Below are positions 10,336-20,756 of a DNA stretch of 64,000 nucleotides, one piece after another. The DNA comes from Platerodrilus igneus. Taxonomy: Eukaryota; Arthropoda; Insecta; Coleoptera; Lycidae. The notes under the pieces were generated by a model, which saw nothing but the letters and a program-made list of their open reading frames with translations, had not been told where the DNA came from and did not search any database. The translations under genes and the position numbers were made by a program. The stretch is taken from NCBI GenBank assembly GCA_036346225.1, contig JARFIW010001745.1:62001-126000 (forward strand). The letters run 5' to 3'. The first letter of the stretch is position 1; each line of letters opens with the position of its first letter.

Positions 10336-10690
10336 GCCAAAAGCGCACTTTTAATATCTATATTTTGTATTGGTTTTGAAAATAACAACTCCTTGTGTAA
10401 AACCCGGAAAAGGTTTTTTTCCCCTTAAAATGCAATTACCGCCCCCGCGGACGGCCGCTAAGGAAAATTTGTTTACGCAACCAAAAGAAAACTTTTAATA
10501 TCTATATCTTGTATTGGTTTTAAAAATAAACAACTAGTTGCATAAAACCAGGAAAACGTTTTTTCTTCTAAAAATGCAATTACCGCCCCCGCGGACGGCC
10601 GTTAAGGAAAATTTGTTTGCGCTGCCAAAAGCACGTTTTAAATAACTGTATTTCGTGCTGGTTTTGAAAATAAGTCGTTGTGTAAATTTA
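10336..10690 (+). repeat. Tandem repeat, 144 bp unit, ~2.4 copies
   Basis: The motif CCAAAAG recurs at 10337, 10481 and 10625, exactly 144 bp apart. Each full unit holds CTTTTAATATCTATAT, GTATTGGTTTT, AAAATGCAATTACCG and a strikingly GC-rich CCCCCGCGGACGGCCG followed by AAGGAAAATTTGTTT. The GC-rich block is the best conserved part. The third copy is truncated. A minisatellite or the terminal repeats of an unknown element are both possible. Confidence 0.88.
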
Positions 10691-11190
10691 CTATAATATT
10701 ATATAGCAAGTGGGTACGCCACTGTACGTTCGAGCGTTTCCGTAAGTTTGGCAACTGACTGGTTGGCAGCTAACTTCACTCAAGTCTAAAAAGCTTTCTT
10801 AAATAGAAATATAAACGCAAACACAACTCCATACTGAGAATGTGAAAAGAATAATCAGACACTTAAGCCGGGAGTAAAATAAATTTGTAATTTCGTGTTG
10901 TTTTGTACGTTTTATATACAAAAACAGAATACCTGAAGTTGCCTTTGTTAATATTAATACTTAGTTACTGTGTACTACCTACAACTTGTTGAGAAATTGA
11001 ATGATTCTATTATTCTAAAACAGTGAACATAATTTGAAAAAGTACAGGCAATGCTACAAAAAACAAAATCATTAAAACGAATATCATAATCGCTGGCAGT
11101 TTGATAATCAGCGGAGTGGCGTCATACCGATACTTTCCGAGTAAAATTGTAACCCCAGTTACTAATGTCAAAATCGATTTTTGAGTACGT
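10691..11190. other. Non-coding, nothing recognised
   Basis: AT-rich, no domain-bearing frame. A 67-residue minus-strand frame at 11010-11213 is hydrophobic and has no family signature. Confidence 0.5.
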
Positions 11191-11194
11191 TTTG

Positions 11195-11425
11195 CCAATA
11201 TCGGTTTCACCAAAACCGATTTTACCGAAAATGGTTTTACCTAAACCGGTATTATCAAAACCGATTTTACCGAAGTTGGTTTTACCAAAACAGGTTTTGT
11301 TCCGAAACAGGTTTTAGCGTAATCGGTTTGCCAAAACCGATTTTGCCTAAACCGGTTTTCGATTTTGATCATAACTGCGGTTTTACCAAAATCGGTTTAC
11401 CGGTTTTATCAAAAACCGGTCTTGT
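11195..11425. repeat. Cryptic simple repeat, ~15 bp palindromic unit
   Basis: Imperfect iterations of AAAACCGATTTTACC and related words, in both orientations (ACCGATTTT and AAAATCGGT), fill about 230 bp. A 103-residue forward frame runs over it but is only the translation of the repeat (R-F-Y-Q-N patterns). Confidence 0.8.
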
Positions 11426-11429
11426 TGCC

Positions 11430-11698
11430 AGTTCTAGTCGTAATACCGTAACTTACGGTGTCTCTTCATCTCACTTTTGGGCCATAACATAAATGTCTGT
11501 TTCAATCAGCTGATCTTTGTTGAGAAGAATATCCGTTAACCGCTATGGCTCTTCGTAGCTTCTTCTACATAGATTATCCGTGTCCTTCACACGAGGTCGC
11601 TTTTAATATTAAATCACAATTATCTGCTTTAGCCTATTATGGGTTTGAATTACGAAAGTTTGCCAGCAATAATTTTTCATTATTTGCCGAACTGTGAT
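11430..11698 (+). pseudogene. BEL/Pao reverse transcriptase relic
   Basis: A frame containing NTVTYGVSSS at about 11442-11471 matches the NTVTYGLPSS block of the BEL RT at 3382-3411. After a gap, a frame with FYID (in place of YVDD) near 11560-11571 and then YGFELRKFASN near 11638-11670 matches the GFELRKWCSN segment that follows the active site. The order and spacing fit one decayed Pao RT. Stops and deletions make it non-functional. It is much older than the element at 1-6693. Confidence 0.75.
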
Positions 11699-12196
11699 CT
11701 ACTCATATTTCGAATTCACACTCGTTTAGCCGAAACGAAAGTTTAATCTTAAAATTGGTTTGTGCTTTGTGCGTATGTGGAAGAATTGTGATTTTATATT
11801 TAAAATGATGCGTAAACAGTTTATTTGCATATTCGCAAAGATCGCTTCGAGTTAAAACTTGTTTATTCTTATGCCTGCAATAGTAAAGCATACTATGCGT
11901 ATTAAACCTTTAGTTGTTTTTGAGAAGAAGCTCGAGTTCATCAAAAGCTTTTTTATGGAAATTTATATTTCGCAGGGCTATCGAAAATAGTATTTGGGAT
12001 ACAGCGTTGTGTAAAGTGCTCCCATTTTTTCGTTCTTTCTTTCTCCACTTATTCAACCTATCACACTAATTTAACATAATCAACGCACCAGCCCCTCTCA
12101 TCATCCCAGTACATTATGTGAGTGGGGTAATAGTAGTCCTTCACTTAATTATTTACGTATGCAAAAACTGATATTCTTTCAGAAAAACTAACAAAT
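11699..12196. other. Non-coding, nothing recognised
   Basis: No gene or repeat identified. The last four bases (AAAT, 12193-12196) are the left target duplication of the solo LTR that follows. Confidence 0.5.
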
Positions 12197-13518
12197 TGTT
12201 ACGTTCATTTTCGTAAATAATTGATTAGTTTATATGTAATAATTTTTAACTTAAATTCCTTTGGCGTTAAACACAAAAATTAAATTCCGTAAATTAAAAT
12301 AACCCATTCGTGTATTCAAAATGTATTGTAATTAATACTAAATATCCTATATATTTTACTTGATAAATCGTTCTGCTCCTTAGAAAAATAAATATCCTTT
12401 TTAAGAATTTCTTACCGTGGAATTTACGCCATAATTAGATATGCGTCTTTCCAAGTATTCAATAATTAAGGTTAGTGTGTTTTCCTTTTTTAAAGAATTC
12501 GGCGAAATTATCTCAATAAAATATGGTTTTCCTCTGTTATTTTCTTGACGACAAGTTTACGTTGAGCTTTGGTGCTTTAACTAAACCAATTTAATATTCA
12601 CTTTCTGTTTGAATAGCAACAAGAAAACATCTGTCCTGCTTTACTTCGTTCCGTTTTTCGTTATGCGAATTTCTGGCACGCATTATATAGCGTGATGAGT
12701 ATTTAGAGTTTATAAAACGGTACTTTTCGGTTTTAATAAATTAATCTATTGTTGGTTATTATTTTAGCTTCCTGCGGGTGACACGTTAATCCCTTGAGCT
12801 GTCGTTTCTTCTGGTAATGGGAGGCCAAACGCGTTCTTCCTAGGCGTAGGCCTACCTACTCGCTGACGTGGACAAGCGACTGAGTCAACCTCGACGTCAG
12901 CAACTCGAGGGTAAGTTTTTCTTTGTATTCGCTACTTACTTTGGAACCAGAACGCCTGAAGCTTTACCGTTCAAATATGGCCTTTCTAAATTTAATTCCT
13001 ATATATGAAATTTATTGAACTATTTTGGTATTAACTGCTCTTTAATTACTGCTTTACTATTTGTTTATAAATCACTAAAAATATACTTATTTAGGTAAAA
13101 ACGGTTTAAAGACTTGCTGGCATATTTGAAAATGTTGTTTCCATTATGTTTAGAAATATAGGTTAAGTTTATATTTACGATGATCCAGAGCCGTGCTTTT
13201 TAGGGTTGCGTTTGGTTCTTTCTTTTTTTACTAATTAATGTCAGGGGGTAATTACCTAAAAACTACAGCTCGCCATTTTCATGAATAATTTTTACTGTGT
13301 TCTGTAAATATTTCGTTTAATTATAAGTTCTTTTTTTCTTTGTGTGTTTTGTTTTGAGTGTAAATGAGTGAGTGTATATATTTTTTTCTCTCTATTTATT
13401 TCAGGTTTGTTTTAATTTATCTATAGGTATAAAACCCCGCCCACTCACCGATTGAGCCCGGGCATTCTTTCTTTCTCATTCTTGGTTTTTTTTATAGGTT
13501 ACGTCAATGTACGTAGCA
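12197..13518 (-). mobile_element. Solo LTR, family LTR-A, minus orientation
   Basis: The 1322 bp unit starts TGTTACGTTC and ends ACGTAGCA on the plus strand, and is flanked by a 4 bp duplication AAAT (12193-12196 and 13519-13522). It is an inverted copy of the LTRs at 14431-15827 and 32299-33648: shared blocks include the CTCAATCGG(T)GAGTGGGCGGGG region near its element-5' end, the splice-like GGGTAAG area, and CCTTTGGCGTTAA near its element-3' end. Nothing internal to an element is attached, so it most likely formed by LTR-LTR recombination. Confidence 0.92.
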
Positions 13519-14430
13519 AAATTAAAAAACACTGCCGGAAAACTTTGAAAATTGTATTATTTGTGTATAAACTACAAAAGTGCATGGTAGCATATAAACA
13601 ACTGCAGTCATCCTTACAGCTTTAATTTTTTTTCTGTTTTTCATCAACAATCGTATACCTTTTAATATATTTAAAGGTAATTTTAGATTGCTAAATCTAG
13701 ATGTCGTATTCATCTCTGAAAGAATAATTGGGATAATTATTAGGACTAAAGGAGTTCACTATTATTCATACAATCACAAATATTAAAAAACCGTTTCTAT
13801 AATTACAAGTAGATATTGATATTAATAATTGATGAATACTCCTACAAGATGTATACTAATTATTGTGAAAATCTTATAATTGTATGACGGTTATTATCCA
13901 TCCATTTTTTAATTCAACAATTAGCTGAATTCACCCATGTCGAATGGTAAATATTTCATACAATAAATGCCTAACGTGGCTTTAGTTTTTCCTGAAGTAA
14001 TTAAAGAAACACGCCAAAGTACTTGTTTTAATTGTATTTTTTATTCAATAATAAGATATCACTTAAGAATACATTTTGGTTTTTTATTCAGCAGCGACAA
14101 TTATACTAAAAAATAACAAAAAACAAGTCGGACTACATCGATTTTGCTAACGTTTGACTAGATTGGACATTATTTCAAGGTCAGGTTATAGATACTATGC
14201 AGATGACTTATGCAGCATCGGTAATCAAATTATAAGGGTTAAAGCAAATAAAACAAAACAGTGAACGCGGGCTATTAAGTCATTAACAGTGTCATTTTTA
14301 AGAAATTTGTGGGAGAATGAATATTCCCTCGATAATTATTCACTTTTCACATTTAAATTTTTTATAAATGTTATGTTGTCAAGCTATTTAGCCTTTTGAT
14401 AGGTTTTATAAAATTTGCATATCTACACTT
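13519..14430. other. Non-coding spacer between two head-to-head LTR-A copies
   Basis: About 0.9 kb AT-rich DNA with no gene. 13519-13522 (AAAT) closes the target duplication of the solo LTR; 14427-14430 (ACTT) is the left target duplication of the next element. Confidence 0.6.
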
Positions 14431-15827
14431 TGCTACGTACATCGACGTAACTTAAAAAAAACCAAGAAAAAGAAGGAAAAAAATGACCGGGCTCAATCGG
14501 CGAGTGGGCGGGGTCTTATACCTATAGCTAAATTGAAAAAGAAACCTGAAATAAATAGAAAAAAATATATACACTCACTCCTTCACACTCAGAAGAAAAC
14601 ATACAACGGAAAAGAAAGAACTTATAATTAAACAAAATATATACACAGAATACAGTATTCCCAAAACCTAACCCAAAAAAGTCAATGTCCCCAATTTATA
14701 AATACATTATTACAAACCCTTAAATATTCGAAAAAATTACCCAAAAAATGGAGAGCTGTAATTTTTAGGTAATAACCCCCTGACAGTATTTAGTAAGAAA
14801 AGAAAAAACCAAACGCAAACCTAAAAACCACAGCTCTAAAATATCGTAAATATAAACTTAAACTAAATTTACACTCATAATGGCAACATTTTCAATTGTG
14901 CCAGCAAGTCTTTAAACAATTTTTTTTTAATAGGTAGTAAGTTTTTTTAGTTATTTAAAGCAAATAGTAAAGCATTCATCCAAAAAAGAAAGAAAGCAGT
15001 AAGTACCAAAATAGTTCAGTAATTTTTAATTGATGATAATTAAATTTAGAAATGCCATCTCTGACCGGTAAAACCCCAGGCGTTCTGGTTCCGAAATCAG
15101 AAGCGCTTACCAAGAAAAGCAAAAACAGAACTCACCCTCGAGTTACTGGCACCAGGGTGAAACCAGTCGCTGGTCTGCTTCAGCGAACAGGCACGCTTAC
15201 GTCTAGGCGGAGCGCATTTGACCTTGCAGTCCCCAAAAGAAGCGCAGCTCAAGAGAGTAACGTGTCCCCGCAGGAAGCTAGAATATTTACGGACAATAAA
15301 TTAATTTTATAAAGCCGAAACGTATTGTTTTATATAAACTTCATATACTCACCACGCTAAATAATGCGTGCCGGAAATTCACATAAAGATAACGAACGAA
15401 GCCAAATAGAACGTGCTTTCTTGTGGCTATTCGAACAGCAAATGAATTGTTACATTTGTTAAAGCACCAAAGCAAGGAAATAAACCAGGAAAACCCTAAT
15501 TTTATTGAAATAAATTCGCCGAATTTTTTAAAAAGGGAAAACACACCAGCATTTAATTATTAAAATACTTGGAAAGTCGCCTATCTAATCAAGGCGTAAA
15601 TTCCACGGGACGAAATTCTTAGAAATGATATTTATTTTTCTAATGACGCACAAAGATTTATCAACTGACATAGATAGGATATTTATTATTCATTACCATA
15701 CAAATTTTAATACACGAAAGGGTTATTTTTAATTAACGGAATTAATTTTTGTGTTGAACGCCAAAGGAATTTAAGATAAAAATTATTGTATATAACTAAT
15801 TAATGATTTACGAAAATGAACGTAACA
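14431..15827 (+). repeat. LTR-A, 5' LTR of the non-autonomous element
   Basis: Begins TGCTACGTACATCGACGTAA and ends ACGTAACA. The first 22 bp form a palindrome (GCTACGT, 6 bp loop, ACGTAAC). An 86-codon frame at 15052-15312 (MPSLTGKTPGVLVPKSEALT...) is also present in the 3' LTR but is broken in the other LTR-A copies. The step after the LTR is AATCCCCCCC, with no obvious TGG primer binding site. Confidence 0.9.
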
Positions 15828-17253
15828 AATCCCCCCCAGTAAAATTAAAAGGTCGGAGTCGGGAAGCAAAATAATGGGAGTGGGTAGGATCAACAAAAAA
15901 AAAATTAGTTTGGAAACTAAAAAAAAACTCGTTACAAAAAAACTAACGGGAACACTCAAAAAAATCTTAAAAAGAGTTTGCATCCGGCTCGACGGACCAA
16001 AAAACCGGATCAAAACCAAACATGGAAAGGACATAGGAAAAGAAGAAGGGAAAGGTAACAATCGTCGAGGACAAAGATGGAATGGCATCGACACTGAAAA
16101 AGTCGTCGGAGGACGGTTATTTCTTGGGAAGAAACAGTAAGGTCTTCAACCTCAAAAGAAGTAAAGGAACGAGGGAGAAAACCAACAGTACAGTCAGAAG
16201 GGGACTCAAAGGTCAAGCCTCAAGTAAACAAAAGGAACAACAAAGGAACACGAGAAGAAGAGAGGAGGAACACTGGTAAAGGAAACGATATACTCTCAAC
16301 TGTGGTAACGAGGAATCGCAACGAACGAAAACCGAAAAAGAGAAATGCTGACTAGTCCTAAAGTCGACTGAGTCGTGATTTCCGAAGAAAGAAAGACGGA
16401 CTAGAAAGCACCTATCACAGGAGCGGATGGACGAAACACAATCGGTATAGGGACCGACGGCAAAGAAGACCAGCAAAAGGATAGGGAAAGGAAAATGGAA
16501 TGAAAGGAACGAGAGGAAAAAGAAAAAACCAAAAAAGAATAATACCAACACCAAGTATAAAACCCAAAAACAAAACTAAAATCGCACAAAAGAAAATAAA
16601 ACAAAATTCCAGTGTAGTTAGGTATGAGTTGGTGTGTGTGTATGGGTGTAGGTGTGTGTGTGTGTAGGTGTAAGAAGGGTGTGGGTATGTGTTATGCGTG
16701 TATAAAGTGTGCGTGTGTGTATGTGTTTGACCGCTGTAGTCGCCTCTTACAACAGGCAGGTCATACCATGGGGCTATTCTATTCCCGGACCCACACGGGG
16801 GAAAAAAAATACCCAAAACGAGAACAAACGAAAGAGAACCAAACAGAAATGAGTGGATGCATGAAGTGTGTGCGTGTATATAGTGTGTGTATGTGTGTAT
16901 GAAGTCTGTATGTGTATGTGTTGGACCGCTGTAGTCGCCTCTTACGACAGGCAGGTCGTACCATGGGACTATACTATTCCCGGACCCACACGGGTGAAAA
17001 AGAAAAAAAACAACAGGAAAACGAAAAAAATCTGGCAAAACAAGGAAGTAAACGAAATCGTAAGTCCAAAAATCAAATCCGAGGAAGAGCAAAGTCGACA
17101 TCAGAATCGGGGGCTCGAGGACTAGGTATTGGGCTTAAGGCGTTTACGCCGCCAGAAGGAGAACGAAACAAGATCAAGGACATTAGGGTTTTGCCGACCT
17201 ATATCCTCAGGTTCAGAAGAAGCATAGAACAAAGTCTGCCTCTTCAGGGCAGT
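15828..17253 (+). other. Internal region of the non-autonomous element, purine-rich, no polymerase
   Basis: Strongly A/G-biased plus strand. Frames such as 15874-16140 (Lys/Arg-rich) have no domain, and long minus-strand frames are pyrimidine artefacts. It includes the GT arrays and the duplicated motif listed next. Confidence 0.6.
16627..16995 (+). repeat. GT microsatellites with a duplicated ~75 bp motif
   Basis: Two copies (about 16727-16800 and 16921-16995) of a motif with ACCGCTGTAGTCGCCTCTTA, CAGGCAGGTC, ACCATGGG and TTCCCGGACCCACACGGG. Each is preceded by a TGTG-rich tract and followed by an A-rich one, so the whole ~195 bp cassette is duplicated. The copies differ at only a few positions. 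The motif is GC-rich against its surroundings and may be a piece of another mobile element; its source is not known to me. Confidence 0.85.
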
Positions 17254-17841
17254 TTACTGCCAAATAGGAATAGCAGGAGGTGTAGTAGTTACAGAACTAC
17301 GTTTAGTAGGTGGCAAGGGTAGTTTAGAAAACTCAAACCGCGTCTTAGAAGGACGTCGTTTATTGTTAGGATGGGTGGTAAGAAGGTGGACGGCAGAAAA
17401 GAAAACATCATGGGTTGTCAGAATATCAAGGGTAGAAAAAGAAAAAGTATTGGCTGTACGAAAAGCAACCGGACGGAAAGAAGCACAAGCGGAACACACT
17501 TCAGTTACGTTAGAGAAAGGGACAAAAGTAGATTAAATTTCATTGACGTTATGTGCAGGACTAGAAGTATCACAGTTAGGAACGGAAACAGCATTGGCTG
17601 TAAGAATATCAACCCTAGGAAAAGCAGCAGAATCAGGTAGAAGTTCGTCAGCATTAGACAAAAGAACATCAACTAGGATGTCACCAACCTTAGTTACAAG
17701 AACAGAAGTAAGTAGCATTTTGTCAGCATGAGAAAAAGGAATAAGAGTAGGTAACGAAACAGGATCAGGTAAAGCTTTAACGATAACAGCACAGGCATTA
17801 CAGCTAGGGGTTCCCAGCTCTAGAATATCGTAAATATACAC
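17254..17841 (-). pseudogene. Low-complexity hydrophobic coding-like relic
   Basis: Two consecutive minus-strand frames (17841-17533 and 17499-17254) with a similar style: VSLPTLIPFSHADKMLLTSV, DILVDVLLSNADELL, FSTLDILTTHDVFFSAVHLL and LTTH. The repeated V/L-D-I-L-T/V pattern suggests a degenerate internally repetitive protein, or simply biased DNA. A stop, and probably a shift, separates the two frames. No family recognised. The 3' end overlaps the start of the truncated LTR. Confidence 0.3.
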
Positions 17842-18818
17842 TTAAACTAAATTTACACGGATAATGGCAACATTTTCAATTGCGCCAGCAAGTCTTTAAA
17901 CAATTTTCTTTTTTTTAATAAGTAGTAAGTTTTTTTTTAGTTATTTAAAACAAATAGTAAAGCATTCATCCAAAAAAGAAAGAAAGCAGTAAGTACCAAA
18001 ATAGTTCAGTAATTTTTAATCAATGATAATTAAATTTAGAAATGCCATCTCTGACCGGTAAAACCCCAGGCGTTCTGGTTCCGAAATCAGAAGCGCTTAC
18101 AAAGGAAAGCAAAAACAGAACTCACCCTCGAGTTACTGGCATCAAGGTGGAACCAGTCGCTGGTATTCTTCAGCGAACAGGCAAGCTTACGTCTAGGCGG
18201 AACGCATTTGACTTTGCAGTCCTCAAAAGAAGCGCAGCTCAAGGGATTAACGTGTCTTCCGCAAGAAGCTAAAATATTTACGGACAATAAATTAATTTAT
18301 TAAAGCCGAAACGTATTGTTTTATATAAACTCCATATACTCACCACGCTAAATAATGCGTGCCGGAAATTCACATAAAGATAACGAACGAAGCCAAATAG
18401 AACGTGCTTTATTGTGGCTATTCGAACAGCAAATGAATTGTTACATTTGTTAAAGCACCAAAGCAAGGAAATAAACCAGGAAAACCCTAATTTTATTAAA
18501 ATAAATTCGCCGAATTCTTTAAAAAGGGAAAACACACCAGCATTTAATTATTAAAATACTTGGAAAGTCGCCTATCTAATTAAAGGGTAAATTCCATAGG
18601 ACGAAATTCTTAGAAAGGATATTTATTTTTCTAATGAAGCACAAAGATTTATCAACTGACATAGATAGGATATTTATTATTAATTACCATACAAATTTTA
18701 ATACACGAAAGGGTTATTTTTAATTAACGGAATTAATTTTTGTGTTGAACGCCAAAGGAATTTAAGATAAAAATTATTGTATATAACTAATTAATGATTT
18801 ACGAAAATGAACGTAACA
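17815..18818 (+). repeat. LTR-A, 3' LTR (5'-truncated)
   Basis: Closely matches 14830-15827, from CAGCTCTAGAATATCG to ACGTAACA. The first ~400 bp of the LTR, including the palindromic start, are absent. It is followed at 18819-18822 by ACTT, the right target duplication of the element. Confidence 0.9.
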
Positions 18819-19060
18819 ACTTTTTTTAACATATTTGTATAGAATTATATTTACAACATGATCGCAACAAAAAATTAGCTGAATGTTGTAGTACTTTGCG
18901 GAAAATGTTGTTAGCAAGAAATTAGATCAATGTTCATTTAGATTAATTGTTTATGTTTTAGAATGTGCTTTTATGCTTTTTGTTTTTTGTTTTGTGTTGT
19001 TTTTTACTATAACATTGTGACGTTAAATTAGCGGCTGCCACGTTGGCCGCCAAAAATCTA

Positions 19061-20756
19061 TGATACGTAACACAAAGAAAGTCAAGAAATGACCCGGCTC
19101 AATCGGAGAGTAGGGGGGGTTGTAGAAAGCAGACTAACATATGATGTACGCGGCTGTAAGAAATTAGTGACAATACCTGCAAGAAAAATAGTTAAGCAAA
19201 CCTGAAAAAAAAAAGAATAAGCATAGCAGCAATGATGAGTCTAACATTATTCAGTACCTTGTAGAATGTAAAAAAAAGAACTGTTTGGATAATCTATATA
19301 ATATAACAACGGTAAAAGCAATACAAAAATTTTTAGTACAAAGTGAGGTAATATTGGGGGAGTAGCAGAAACGTTTCCTCACACACCAATTAAACATAAA
19401 TCAGACAAAATGTAAAAAAAATAAATAGGTAAGACACAATTGATATGAGTAATTCAGTAAATAAATAGGTAAGACACAATTGGTATGACTAATTTAGTAG
19501 TATTGATTTTTTACTTTCTTTCTTTTTTTTTCTCTATGTCTTAAAATAGCATGCAAGTCTATTGTAAAAGGTATCAGAAAAACAAAGATATGGTAAAGCA
19601 ACGGATAGATATGTAACGTAATAATCAGTAGGAAATGGTTTACTTACAAAAGTCCTTCAGCAACGCCTCCTTGCAACGGAAGTGTGAGATTCAACGATGT
19701 CCTGCACTAACGAAGCACTTCACCCTTGACTGTCAGGGTGTTGATGGAACTTCTGACACGTCACACTAATCACACCTACGTATTTCACTGGTGTTAACAG
19801 CAGACGTTATCACACGTCGGGATTATGTAGCCTTGATAAATTTCTCGGCAATTCTATTTCCTAAGACAATAATTTCGAAATATTCTGAAGCACTAGTTTA
19901 ATTTCAACTGGGACCAAAGGTACATTAGTTTCATAAACATCTTCAAAAGCAGTGAGAAACTTCAACCAATACCTTTGTCAGCCGGTAATCTGTTATGTTT
20001 CGCAAATCACGAAATTTGCTCAAGCAATGATCTATTTTAGGTTCTTTGTTGTTAAAAAAATTCAGAAATTACAGTAGCACTGTAGTTAAATAATTTAAAG
20101 TATGCGCCACTCCGAAAAGAAAGAAAAAAGTACCGCGAAACTAGATCGCACACACACAATTTTAATATCAAAAGACAAAACAACTAAAAAAAGAACCATA
20201 ACGGGTAAAGCACGTGTATCACTTAAGTACGTCCGTCAAAATGTTCCGTAGAACACTTTTGTCCGGTTAATATACAATTTTTATTTCACAAGAAAACAAC
20301 AAAAAAAGCGTGCCGTGCTCGTACATGAACAATACGAAAATTAAAATTCCGCATTAATTCTCACTAGTCAAAGCAAAAAGGAAAACAGAATTTTTAACGT
20401 ACTTAAGTATATCGGTATAAAGAACAAAACACGACTCTTCGCCTGTTTATTCAACTCGTTCCATGACACTTCTTATCGTCTCTTATCTAGACTTGCTAAT
20501 AACCACATAAGGAACAAAACTTATCTTTAAGGCAAGGCGAGAACGATGCACTCTATAATTAACTTTCACCTTACAAAATATCAAATATTTGATACACATA
20601 TTCTGTGCTAAGTTTGTTATCTACTCATTATAATACGATGCACTCGCCTAAGGAGTTAATAAGTATCAAATATAAAAATAGTAATTTGTAGAAATGTATT
20701 TATAAATTGGGAAACAGCGTAAAAATGTTACGGTACAAAAAATGCCCGTTACAACA
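19061..20756 (+). repeat. Divergent LTR-A relative, boundary uncertain
   Basis: 19061-19125 reads TGATACGTAAC, then GAAATGACCCGGCTCAATCGG and AGAGTAGGGGGGG, the diagnostic LTR-A start region. GCAAACCTGAAAAAAAAAAG near 19197 matches the next conserved block. Similarity then fades; a TTACAACA at 20749-20756 could be the other end. No target duplication is visible, so only the first ~160 bp are secure. Confidence 0.45.

Larger units (their letters stand above)
14431..18818 (+). mobile_element. Non-autonomous LTR-A retrotransposon
   Basis: A 4388 bp unit with an LTR-A copy at each end (14431-15827 and 17815-18818), flanked by the 4 bp duplication ACTT (14427-14430 and 18819-18822). That duplication shows the two LTRs belong to one insertion. 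The ~2 kb between them holds no protease, RT or integrase; it is a purine-rich strand with GT microsatellites and a duplicated 75 bp motif. The 3' LTR lacks its first ~400 bp. It is best read as a LARD-type or rearranged element that would need enzymes in trans. Confidence 0.85.

Noticed and set aside
11181..11492. 103-residue plus-strand frame
   Set aside because: Mostly the translation of the cryptic 15 bp repeat; only its last residues belong to the Pao RT relic.
15052..15312. LTR-A encoded 86-residue protein
   Set aside because: The frame is shared only by the two LTRs of one element and is broken in the solo copies, so there is no sign of selection.
16415..17101. 228-residue minus-strand frame
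   Set aside because: It runs through the GT/CA microsatellites and the purine-rich region; the Thr-His repeats and Phe-rich stretches are what such DNA gives when translated.
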